This document shows positions 1-6,667 of a DNA stretch of 28,937 bases, piece by piece. This DNA comes from DAOQAU01 sp035354275 (lineage in GTDB: Bacteria; Cyanobacteriota; Vampirovibrionia; Gastranaerophilales; Gastranaerophilaceae): contig DAOQAU010000015.1 in assembly GCA_035354275.1 (NCBI GenBank), positions 1 to 28,937 of the forward strand, read 5' to 3'. Position 1 is the first letter of the stretch. Each line of letters opens with the position of its first letter. The notes under the pieces are model-generated. The model was not told the origin of the DNA. It ran no database searches and saw only the letters and a program-made list of their open reading frames with translations. The position numbers and the translations under genes were made by a program.

Positions 1-9
1 TGGCAAAAT

Positions 10-26
10 CGGCACGAGGAGTGCCG
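10..26 (-). terminator. possible terminator hairpin after the GT9 gene
   Basis: A perfect 6-bp stem (CGGCAC/GTGCCG) with a 5-nt loop lies about 35 nt beyond the stop codon of the minus-strand glycosyltransferase. Read on the minus strand it is followed by ATTTTG, a weak U-tract. It could end that transcript, but the short U-run and the window edge leave this uncertain. Confidence 0.35.
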
Positions 27-60
27 TTTAGCCATTCGACACTAGCCGTCTTTAAAGAAG

Positions 61-1065
61 TCAATCTAACAGAACTTTATGTACAATATCTTCGGGCAAA
101 ATATCAAGGCAAGAGAGTTCTTGGCAAGTAGTTTGTCTTTTTTGCCATAAACAAGGCTTTAATTCACAATTATCGTCTGCCTTAATTGCATTTATAACAG
201 GAGTTTGAGGGATTAATATTTTATCATCGGTAGGTCCGAAAATAACATAAGTTCTAGTTTTCAGTGCAACCGCAATATGCAAAGGTGCTGAATCCGAACA
301 TAGGAATTTTTCTGATGATGCGATTAATTTTGCCAAATCCGACAAATTCTTTGTCTGCCCGTAAGCGTCAATAAAATTAGAGTTTTCAAAGTTATTAATC
401 GTACTTTTTATCTGCGCTATGCATTCCCTGTCATCGGGTCCGCCTGCAAGAATAACCTTTTTACCCTTTTCAAGCAGCAAATCAATCACTTTTGCCCATT
501 TTACAGGCGAAATCGTTTTTATCATGCCCAATTTAGTGCTTAATTTGCTCACTCCCGGGTGGATAAGCACCGTATTTGGTTCTTTTTGAACCTTTTCAAC
601 ATTAATTTCAGGCAATTTCGTTTTAATATCTGTAATGTCAGAAATCAGGTCATGATACATTGAAGCTGCATATTGATTTTTATTCAAAGGAACTGCGACT
701 GTGAGAAGTTTTTGGCTCAATTTGCCTGTATTGTAGCCGTATCTTTGTTTTATTCCTGTCAAAAAGAGCAAAATGCTTATGAATTTATTTGCGCCCGATG
801 AGATAACAAGGTCAAACTTACCTTTACGGGAGAGAAAAATCAGCTTCAAAAGTTGCAAATACTTGTTTTTAAACTTAATGTCGATTAAAAACAAATCGTC
901 AATTACATCGGTTAAATCCTTAATTCCTTTACTTCTTGGCTCAAGCGCGAGGGTAATTTTTGCATCAGGGTAAGCTTTCTTCAAAGAAATCAAAGTGGGC
1001 AAAAACAAGATTTCATCGCCTATTCCGCCAAAATTTATCGCTAAAATTTTCTTAATTTCATTCAT
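61..1065 (-). CDS. glycosyltransferase family 9 (heptosyltransferase-like)
   Basis: The 334-aa protein fits the ADP-heptose:LPS heptosyltransferase family (GT9), cytoplasmic or inner-face GT-B enzymes that add sugars to the lipopolysaccharide core. Residues 13-17 (GGIGD) form the N-terminal glycine loop. HPG at 169-171 opens the C-terminal Rossmann half. SDSAPLHIA (257-265) and FGPTD (276-280) match the nucleotide-sugar binding part. A cysteine-rich stretch near the C-terminus (KPC, TTC, LSC) is also common in the family. Length is normal (about 330-350 aa). The ATG at 1065 has no Shine-Dalgarno, and a TATAAT box lies 6 nt upstream, suggesting a leaderless mRNA. It diverges from the BRO-like gene. 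The exact acceptor and sugar cannot be told from sequence; GT9 membership is secure. Confidence 0.85.
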   Translation of the reverse strand: MNEIKKILAINFGGIGDEILFLPTLISLKKAYPDAKITLALEPRSKGIKDLTDVIDDLFLIDIKFKNKYLQLLKLIFLSRKGKFDLVISSGANKFISILLFLTGIKQRYGYNTGKLSQKLLTVAVPLNKNQYAASMYHDLISDITDIKTKLPEINVEKVQKEPNTVLIHPGVSKLSTKLGMIKTISPVKWAKVIDLLLEKGKKVILAGGPDDRECIAQIKSTINNFENSNFIDAYGQTKNLSDLAKLIASSEKFLCSDSAPLHIAVALKTRTYVIFGPTDDKILIPQTPVINAIKADDNCELKPCLWQKRQTTCQELSCLDILPEDIVHKVLLD

Positions 1066-1071
1066 ATTTAT

Positions 1072-1079
1072 ATTATAAT
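1072..1079. promoter_or_regulatory. palindromic bidirectional -10 element
   Basis: ATTATAAT in the 44-bp divergent spacer is self-complementary and holds TATAAT on both strands (1074-1079 plus, 1072-1077 minus). On the minus strand it ends 6 nt before the GT9 ATG. On the plus strand it ends 30 nt before the BRO-like ATG, which has AGGAG at about 1100-1104. No convincing -35 box is visible in either direction. It probably serves as a shared core promoter. Confidence 0.5.
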
Positions 1080-1109
1080 TTAAATATGGAAATAAAATAG
1101 GAGAACTTT

Positions 1110-1949
1110 ATGTCTGATGAAATAAAACTCTTTGAAGAAAACAAAATTCGTTCACTTTGGGATGAGAAAATCGAAAAATGGTATTTTTCAGTTATTGATA
1201 TTATCTCCATTTTAACCGAAAGCAAAAACCCAAGACGTTATTGGAGTGATTTAAAGATAAAACTCAAAGAAGACGAAGGTTTTGAGCAGTTGTACGAAAA
1301 AATCGTACAACTGAAATTATTGTCAACCGACGGCAAAAAATACTTAACCGATGTTGCCGATGCCGAAACAATGCTTAGAATTGTTCAATCCGTTCCGAGC
1401 AAAAAGGCTGAGCCGATTAAACAATGGCTTGCAAAAGTAGGTTACGAAAGAATGCAGGAAATGGCAGATCCCGCAAAAGCCATTGACAGAGCAAGAAGCG
1501 ATTGGAAAAAATATGGCAGAAGCGAAAAATGGATTCAGCAGCGGATGATGGGGCAGGAAACCCGCAATAAACTTACCGATTACTGGAAAGACCACGATAT
1601 AAAAGAGGGAAAAGAATATGCTATTTTAACAAATATTATTCATCAGGAATGGTCGGATTTATCGGTTAAAGGCCACAAAGATTTAAAAGGTTTAAAATCT
1701 CAAAATCTCAGAGATCACATGTCAGAAGCCGAATTGATTTTTACAGCCTTAGCCGAGCTCTCAACAAGACAAATAGCAGAAGTTAATGATGCAACAGGTT
1801 TAGACGAAAATAAAACCGCCGCAAAAAAAGGCGGAAATATCGCAAAAAACGCAAGAAAGCAACTTGAAGAAAAAACAGGGAAAAAAGTCGTAAGCAGTCA
1901 AAATTATCTGCCTCAAAGGAAACAAATTAACAAAAAAGGCGCATTATAA
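1110..1949 (+). CDS. BRO-N / DinD-like antirepressor-type protein
   Basis: The 279-aa protein begins with a BRO-N-type domain, the DNA-binding-associated module of phage antirepressors: residues 1-100 contain LWDEKIEKWYFSVIDI and, further on, DGKKYLTDVAD. The remainder resembles DinD-type proteins, with the central RMMGQETRNKLTDYWK and, later, LRDHMSEAELIFTALAEL. BRO-family proteins occur in phages and as chromosomal single genes; E. coli DinD is DNA-damage inducible and inhibits RecA filaments. The start is supported by AGGAG about 5 nt upstream. No phage genes surround it, so it is a stand-alone chromosomal gene. No recognisable LexA box was seen upstream. The fold is likely; any antirepressor or damage role is inferred. 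A perfect 11-bp inverted repeat lies inside the reading frame. Confidence 0.75.
   Translation: MSDEIKLFEENKIRSLWDEKIEKWYFSVIDIISILTESKNPRRYWSDLKIKLKEDEGFEQLYEKIVQLKLLSTDGKKYLTDVADAETMLRIVQSVPSKKAEPIKQWLAKVGYERMQEMADPAKAIDRARSDWKKYGRSEKWIQQRMMGQETRNKLTDYWKDHDIKEGKEYAILTNIIHQEWSDLSVKGHKDLKGLKSQNLRDHMSEAELIFTALAELSTRQIAEVNDATGLDENKTAAKKGGNIAKNARKQLEEKTGKKVVSSQNYLPQRKQINKKGAL
1287..1313 (+). repeat. perfect 11-bp inverted repeat inside the BRO-like gene
   Basis: CAGTTGTACGA (1287-1297) and TCGTACAACTG (1303-1313) are exact reverse complements separated by AAAAA. They encode residues in the conserved QLYEKIVQLK segment, so the amino-acid sequence may force part of the symmetry. The mRNA would form a stable hairpin. 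As DNA it has the look of a dyad operator. Confidence 0.7.
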
Positions 1950-1958
1950 TCAATATCT

Positions 1959-1993
1959 CCTTTACTCGCTAAAGGAACTTGAAACAATTCAAG
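1959..1993 (+). terminator. tandem short hairpins after the BRO-like gene
   Basis: Two small perfect stems follow each other 10-44 nt after the stop codon: CCTTTA/TAAAGG with loop CTCGC (1959-1975), and CTTGAA/TTCAAG with loop ACAA (1978-1993). Neither is followed by a U-tract, so intrinsic termination is doubtful. They may protect the 3' end. The rest of the 140-bp spacer holds only the next promoter. Confidence 0.3.
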
Positions 1994-2039
1994 AACATTT
2001 AATTATACATGCGCCCTTTTAATATATTATTACTCTTTT

Positions 2040-2069
2040 TTAACAAATTTCATTACCTTGAGGTATAAT
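2040..2069 (+). promoter_or_regulatory. sigma70-type promoter for the ComM-like gene
   Basis: TTAACA (2040-2045), an 18-bp spacer and a consensus TATAAT (2064-2069) precede the TTG start at 2090. The predicted transcript start near 2076 leaves a short leader holding the Shine-Dalgarno AAGGA (2078-2082). Confidence 0.6.
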
Positions 2070-2089
2070 AATTTAAAAAGGATTAGAAA

Positions 2090-3646
2090 TTGGTTTCAAG
2101 AGTCACAACAGCAACAACAATAGGTTTAAATGCCCATAAACTCGATGTGGAAGTTGATTTTGTGCATTCTTTGCCCAATATTTCGATTGTGGGACTGCCG
2201 GATATTGCAGTAAATGAAGCAAAAGAGCGGGTGCGCTCGGCGATAAAAAACTCGGGGTTCAGCTTTCCCGCACTTCGTGTTGTTATAAATTTAGCCCCTG
2301 CTGACATAAGAAAGGAAGGAACAAACTTTGACCTTCCCATTGCAATAGGAATTTTAGCCGAAAACGGGATAATAGAAGAAAATGAACTCAAAAACAGTGC
2401 TTTTTTAGGTGAACTGTCACTTGACGGAAGCCTTAGAAGTGTAAACGGAGTGCTGCCGCTTGTGTGCGGACTTAAAGACTGCGGAGTTAAAAGCGTCATA
2501 GTACCTTCGGCTAATGCAAAAGAAGCCGCACTTGTGGAAGGAATAGAGGTTTTGGGCGCAAATTCCCTAAATGATGTTGTAAACCATTTTTCGCAAAATT
2601 CAGAAGATAAACTCACTAAAACAGTTGTAAATATTAACCAATACCTAAAAGAACATTGCCTGAACAATTATATTTATGACTTTAAGGACGTAAAAGGGCA
2701 GCAAAAAGCCAAAAAGGCAATGGAAATTGCCGCAGCAGGCGGACACAATATTTTAATGAGCGGCTCGCCGGGTTCGGGTAAAACTCTTATGGCAAAATGT
2801 TTTGCATCGATTTTACCGCCGCTTGAACTTGAAGAAGCACTTGAATTGACAAAAATTTACAGTATAAGCGGGCTTTTGCCTTCCAATCAGCCTTTAATTA
2901 CCCAAAGACCCTTCCGAGCAGTTCATCATTCGGCATCGGCTGTGGGAATAATCGGCGGAGGAAGCAGTCCAAAACCTGGTGAAATAACGCTTGCACACAG
3001 AGGCGTTTTATTTTTGGACGAAATGGTAGAATTTCCAAGACAAGTCTTAGAAGTTTTAAGACAACCGCTTGAAGACGGCGAAGTGGTGATTTCAAGGGCT
3101 CAAACTTCAATTAAGTATCCTGCAGATTTTATGTTGTTAGGAGCAATGAATCCTTGCCCTTGCGGCTTTTTAGGCGACAGCCAAAAAAACTGTACATGTT
3201 CCGAGTTTCAAATCCAAAGATACCGCTCAAGACTTTCAGGACCGCTTTTAGACAGAATTGACCTTCAAATCGAAGTCCCCAGGCTTTCTCCCGAAGAACT
3301 TCTTAACTCAAAACAACAAGGCGAGCCCTCTGAAAAAATCAGGCAAAGGGTTGTAAAAGCAAGACAAATTCAGGTTCAAAGGTATAAAGGGCTTAGCATA
3401 CTTACAAACTCGCAGCTTAATTCGGATTTAATCAAAACTTTTTGTAAAATCGACGAAACTTCAGAAAACATGCTTAAATCGGCTATTATTAAATTTAATC
3501 TGTCCGGAAGAAGCTACGACAGAATTTTAAAACTCGCCCGCACGATAGCAGACCTTGAAGAGGCAAAAAATATTTCACAAAGCCACATCGCACAAGCCCT
3601 TCAATACAGGACTTTTGTGGTTAAAGAACAAGCCGGTATCTTATAA
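2090..3646 (+). CDS. comM: ComM/YifB family Mg-chelatase-like AAA+ ATPase
   Basis: The 518-aa protein matches the ComM (YifB) family, hexameric AAA+ motors that drive branch migration during integration of DNA taken up by natural transformation. Residues 1-170 form the N-terminal ChlI-like domain. The AAA+ core has Walker A GSPGSGKT (225-232), Walker B VLFLDEM (306-312), the family-specific NPCPCG (354-359) with CTC nearby, and SGPLLDRID (383-391) near the arginine-finger region. The C-terminal SGRSYDRILKLARTIADLE segment is typical. Length agrees with the family (about 500 aa). The TTG start is chosen because AAGGA lies 7 nt upstream. It stands alone with its own promoter. Other competence genes are not in the window, and ComM is found in many bacteria not known to be transformable. 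Confidence 0.95.
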   Translation: MVSRVTTATTIGLNAHKLDVEVDFVHSLPNISIVGLPDIAVNEAKERVRSAIKNSGFSFPALRVVINLAPADIRKEGTNFDLPIAIGILAENGIIEENELKNSAFLGELSLDGSLRSVNGVLPLVCGLKDCGVKSVIVPSANAKEAALVEGIEVLGANSLNDVVNHFSQNSEDKLTKTVVNINQYLKEHCLNNYIYDFKDVKGQQKAKKAMEIAAAGGHNILMSGSPGSGKTLMAKCFASILPPLELEEALELTKIYSISGLLPSNQPLITQRPFRAVHHSASAVGIIGGGSSPKPGEITLAHRGVLFLDEMVEFPRQVLEVLRQPLEDGEVVISRAQTSIKYPADFMLLGAMNPCPCGFLGDSQKNCTCSEFQIQRYRSRLSGPLLDRIDLQIEVPRLSPEELLNSKQQGEPSEKIRQRVVKARQIQVQRYKGLSILTNSQLNSDLIKTFCKIDETSENMLKSAIIKFNLSGRSYDRILKLARTIADLEEAKNISQSHIAQALQYRTFVVKEQAGIL

Positions 3647-3683
3647 GTGCAAGGGATTTTTCCTCTTGATATTTTATCATTCC

Positions 3684-3700
3684 GGCACTCTCCAAGTGCC
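3684..3700 (+). terminator. possible terminator hairpin between comM and the transporter genes
   Basis: GGCACT and AGTGCC form a 6-bp stem around CTCCA, followed by CCTTTAAATTCTTC and then TTTTTT. The U-run is displaced about 15 nt from the stem. A weaker bulged stem (CAAGGG/CCTCTTG, about 3650-3668) lies just before it. The GGCAC core resembles the hairpin at 10-26. Confidence 0.35.
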
Positions 3701-3721
3701 CCTTTAAATTCTTCTTTTTTA

Positions 3722-3730
3722 TGCTAATTT
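3722..3730 (+). promoter_or_regulatory. extended -10 promoter, probably leaderless
   Basis: TGCTAATTT reads as TG-n-TAATTT, an extended -10 element, ending exactly 6 nt before the ATG at 3737. No Shine-Dalgarno is present. Transcription would begin at or next to the A of the start codon. Confidence 0.5.
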
Positions 3731-3736
3731 AATTAC

Positions 3737-5569
3737 ATGAAGAAAAGTTTGTATGTTGCTTTAATAATATTTTTGGTTGTTTTCTGGCTGAAAGCCTGTG
3801 TAAATGTGGATGTTCAGGAAGAAACGACTTTGAAATCGGCACAAAAAAACGAACAAAAAATTAACTTTCCGCCAACGGCTAAAACAAAAACCATTGACGG
3901 GATTGATTATCTTCAAAGTCAGGCGCAAGTAGGAAAATTCGGCGGGGTTTTGGTTTCTTCGGTAATAGGAGAAGGACCTAAGACATTTAACCCCTTTAAT
4001 ACAAAAGACGCCACTTCTGCTGCTATGGCAGATTTAATGTTTGACGGGCTTTTGACCACTCAACCGCAAACAGGCGATGTTATAACTAAACTTGCAAAGT
4101 CTTTTGAAATCTCGCCCGACGGAAAGGTTTATACGATAAAATTAAGGCATGGGATAAAATGGTCTGACGAAAAACCTATAACCGCAGACGATGTGGTTTT
4201 CACATGGAATAAAATTATTCTGGCGGGGCTTGGAAACACTTCAACCAGGGATTCTGTTATTATTGAAGGGCAGCTTCCCAAAGTCGAAAAAATTGACGAT
4301 TATACGGTAAAATTTACCTTAATAAAACCTTTTGCGCCGTTTTTGCGTATTCTTGCCGCTCCTATTGCGCCAAAACATGTTTTTGAGCCTGCAGTCAAAA
4401 AGGGGGCTAAATATTTTGACTCGTTTTTAAGCACAACCTCAAAACCCGAAGATTTTATTACAAGCGGCGCGTTTAAATTAAAAGAATATGTGCCAGCTCA
4501 AAGGGTTATTTTTGAAAGAAATCCCAATTACTACGAAATTAATTTAAAAAATGAAAAACTTCCCTACCTTGATAAAATAATTTATCTTATTGTAGGAGAT
4601 TTGAACAACGAAATTTTAAAATTTGAAGCAAAAGAACTTGATGTTATTTCTTTGCGGGGTTCAAATGTGGGCAGATACAAAGCTCAAGAAGTAAAATCGG
4701 ATTTTGTGATTTATAACATCGGCCCTGACACAGGAACAATGTTTGTTGCGATAAATATGAACAACAGAAAAAACGAAAAGGGTAAATTCTATATTGCGCC
4801 TAAAAAACAGGTTTGGTTTAACGATAAAAACTTCCGCTACGCAATCGATTGGGCACTTGACCGTCAGGCAATGGTGAACAATGTTGCAAACGGACTTGCA
4901 ACACCTTTGTTTACAGCAGAAAGCCTTAATTCAATTTACTTAAATAAAAATCTTGCCAAAGGGCATCCCAAAAACATTCAAAGGGCAAAAGAATATTTGA
5001 AAAAATCCGGGTTTTATTGGAAAAACAAAGTTTTATACGACAAATCAGGCAACAGGGTGGAATTTGACTTATACACAAACGCCGGAAATACAGAGCGCGA
5101 AGCAATCGGCGTTATGGTAAAGCAGGATTTGGAAGATTTAGGCATGAAAGTAAACTTCAAGCCCGTCGAATTTAACTCGCTTGTAAACAAATTGGTAAAT
5201 TCCTATGACTGGGACATGGTCATAATGGGGCTTACCGGAGCTCCGCTAGAGCCTCACAACGGCAAAAACGTCTGGTATTCAAACGGAAGCTTGCATTTGT
5301 TTAACCAAAGGCCGTCAGACGACAAATCACAAAGACTTGATTGGGAAACCAAACTCGACAAAATTATGGATGAAGCTTCTCTTAAAATAAAATTTGAGGA
5401 CAGAAAAAAACTCTATGACCAATATCAGCAGATAATTTATGATGAAAAACCCATAATTTATCTTTATTCGCCTGTAAGGGTAGTGGCAATCCGCAAAAAA
5501 TTCGGCAACATTTACCCTTCAACGCTATCGGGAGTGGCTTATAATTTGGATGAAATTTATATAAAGTGA
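3737..5569 (+). CDS. peptide ABC transporter substrate-binding lipoprotein (SBP family 5)
   Basis: The 610-aa protein is an OppA/DppA-type extracytoplasmic binding protein of solute-binding family 5, which captures peptides (some members nickel or other solutes) for an ABC permease. Residues 1-20 form a signal with a hydrophobic core (YVALIIFLVVFWL) ending in LKAC (18-21), a slightly non-standard lipobox, so Cys21 is probably lipidated. Family motifs include FNPFN near the mature N-terminus, then ADLMFDGLLT, LRHGIKWSDEKPITADDVVFTW and RYAIDWALDRQAMV. The two cognate permeases follow directly. The stop lies inside a small hairpin (5566-5578). Length is somewhat above the usual 530-560 aa. Substrate specificity cannot be read from the sequence. 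Confidence 0.9.
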   Translation: MKKSLYVALIIFLVVFWLKACVNVDVQEETTLKSAQKNEQKINFPPTAKTKTIDGIDYLQSQAQVGKFGGVLVSSVIGEGPKTFNPFNTKDATSAAMADLMFDGLLTTQPQTGDVITKLAKSFEISPDGKVYTIKLRHGIKWSDEKPITADDVVFTWNKIILAGLGNTSTRDSVIIEGQLPKVEKIDDYTVKFTLIKPFAPFLRILAAPIAPKHVFEPAVKKGAKYFDSFLSTTSKPEDFITSGAFKLKEYVPAQRVIFERNPNYYEINLKNEKLPYLDKIIYLIVGDLNNEILKFEAKELDVISLRGSNVGRYKAQEVKSDFVIYNIGPDTGTMFVAINMNNRKNEKGKFYIAPKKQVWFNDKNFRYAIDWALDRQAMVNNVANGLATPLFTAESLNSIYLNKNLAKGHPKNIQRAKEYLKKSGFYWKNKVLYDKSGNRVEFDLYTNAGNTEREAIGVMVKQDLEDLGMKVNFKPVEFNSLVNKLVNSYDWDMVIMGLTGAPLEPHNGKNVWYSNGSLHLFNQRPSDDKSQRLDWETKLDKIMDEASLKIKFEDRKKLYDQYQQIIYDEKPIIYLYSPVRVVAIRKKFGNIYPSTLSGVAYNLDEIYIK

Positions 5570-5578
5570 GCTGCTCAC
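5566..5578 (+). promoter_or_regulatory. small hairpin between binding-protein and permease genes
   Basis: GTGAG-CTG-CTCAC forms a 5-bp stem that includes the TGA stop of the binding-protein gene. It sits just before the permease Shine-Dalgarno AAGGA (5579-5583). Hairpins in this position often let the binding protein be made in excess over the permeases by protecting the upstream mRNA; that role here is inferred. Confidence 0.35.
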
Positions 5579-5589
5579 AAGGACACAAA

Positions 5590-6561
5590 ATGCAAATACT
5601 AATCTACATCTTAAAACGAATACTTCAAACGATACCGCTTTTAATACTGGTGTCGCTGATAAGCTTTTTTATTATCCGCTTAAGCCCTGTTGACCCGCTT
5701 GCAGAGCTGAAATTAAACCCTTCCATTTCCAAAGAAACACTCCAAAAAGAAACCCAAAGGCTTGGGCTTGATAAACCTATTTACGTTCAATACGTACTTT
5801 GGGCAAAAGCTTTTGTTAAAGGTGATTTGGGGGTTTGCTCAACAGGCGAAAGAGTAGGCGCAAAATTAAAAGAAAGAATCCCCAATACCCTGCTTTTGAC
5901 CACTCTTGTTATTTTTCTTACATGGATTGTCGGTGTGCCGCTTGGGATTCTTGCTGCAATAAACTGGAAAACGCCTTTAGACAGGATGCTTACGGTTTTA
6001 ACCAGTATTGGAATGGCAATTCCGTCGTTTTTCTTTGCGATTTTGCTTTTGATTTTTGCCGTAAAAACAGGCTGGTTTCCGGTCGGCGGTTTAACAAGCT
6101 ACAATTTCAGCGATATGGGTTTGGCGGGAAAAATTTGGGATTTGACAAAACATTTAATTTTGCCCACAACAGTTTTGTTCACAATTTCGCTTGCAGGGCT
6201 TCAAAGACAGATGAGAGGCAATCTTCTTGATGTTTTAGACAGCGAATATGTTAAATTTGCCAGAGCAAAAGGGCTCAGCGAATTTAAAGTTATCTATAAA
6301 CACGCGCTAAGAAATGCGATTAATCCGCTTATAACTCTTTTAGGCTTTGAATTTGCATCACTATTAAGCGGTGCCGCACTGACGGAATTTGTGTTCCAGT
6401 ATCCGGGGCTTGGTCGATTGATACTGGAAGCGGTCTTGAAATCAGATATTAACCTTGTAATGGCATCTTTGATGATGGGGGCGATTATGCTGATTTTAGG
6501 AAATTTATTGGCGGATATTCTGCTGATAATAACTGATCCTCGAATTAGAGTAAAAACATAA
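5590..6561 (+). CDS. peptide ABC transporter permease, DppB/OppB type
   Basis: The 323-aa inner-membrane protein has a first membrane segment at about residues 9-30 (TIPLLILVSLISFFII), the family signature GLDKPIYVQY, a GDLG motif, and an EAA-type coupling loop (FARAKGLSEFKVIYKHALRN) that docks on the ATPase. About six membrane segments are visible. The ATG at 5590 is preferred over the in-frame GTG at 5566. It has AAGGA 6 nt upstream, while the GTG overlaps the previous stop codon and adds eight polar residues not expected before the first helix. It pairs with the permease at 6668 to form the channel. No ATP-binding subunits lie in this cluster, so they must come from elsewhere. Confidence 0.9.
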   Translation: MQILIYILKRILQTIPLLILVSLISFFIIRLSPVDPLAELKLNPSISKETLQKETQRLGLDKPIYVQYVLWAKAFVKGDLGVCSTGERVGAKLKERIPNTLLLTTLVIFLTWIVGVPLGILAAINWKTPLDRMLTVLTSIGMAIPSFFFAILLLIFAVKTGWFPVGGLTSYNFSDMGLAGKIWDLTKHLILPTTVLFTISLAGLQRQMRGNLLDVLDSEYVKFARAKGLSEFKVIYKHALRNAINPLITLLGFEFASLLSGAALTEFVFQYPGLGRLILEAVLKSDINLVMASLMMGAIMLILGNLLADILLIITDPRIRVKT

Positions 6562-6571
6562 AAAAAAATAC

Positions 6572-6644
6572 GTCATCCTGAATTTATTTCAGGATCTATC
6601 CAATAAACAAAGCCGGTAAGATCCCGAAACGAGTTCGGGATGAC
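6572..6644. repeat. 73-bp double-hairpin intergenic palindromic repeat
   Basis: The element has near-perfect outer inverted ends, GTCATCCTGAA (6572-6582) and TTCGGGATGAC (6634-6644), 10 of 11 matching. Each end forms its own perfect 8-bp stem: ATCCTGAA/TTCAGGAT (loop TTTAT) and ATCCCGAA/TTCGGGAT (loop ACGAG). A-runs flank both sides. This is the architecture of mobile REP/MITE-like intergenic repeats, probably present in many copies in the genome. It separates two co-transcribed permease genes and may also act as a partial terminator or mRNA-stability element. Confidence 0.8.
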
Positions 6645-6667
6645 AAAAAAAATACATAAAGGAAACA

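Noticed and set aside
10..18. GGCACGAG resembling a cDNA-library adaptor
   Set aside because: It is the arm of a natural-looking hairpin at a window edge in genomic sequence; an eight-base match is not enough to claim contamination.
1..60. A possible convergent gene end on the plus strand and a short minus-strand frame from 35
   Set aside because: Only a few dozen bases are visible, with no ribosome site and no recognisable motif; nothing can be supported.
2083..2667. 194-aa frame on the minus strand inside the ComM gene
   Set aside because: Ser/Thr/Phe-rich composition and full overlap with a well-supported AAA+ ATPase mark it as a shadow frame.
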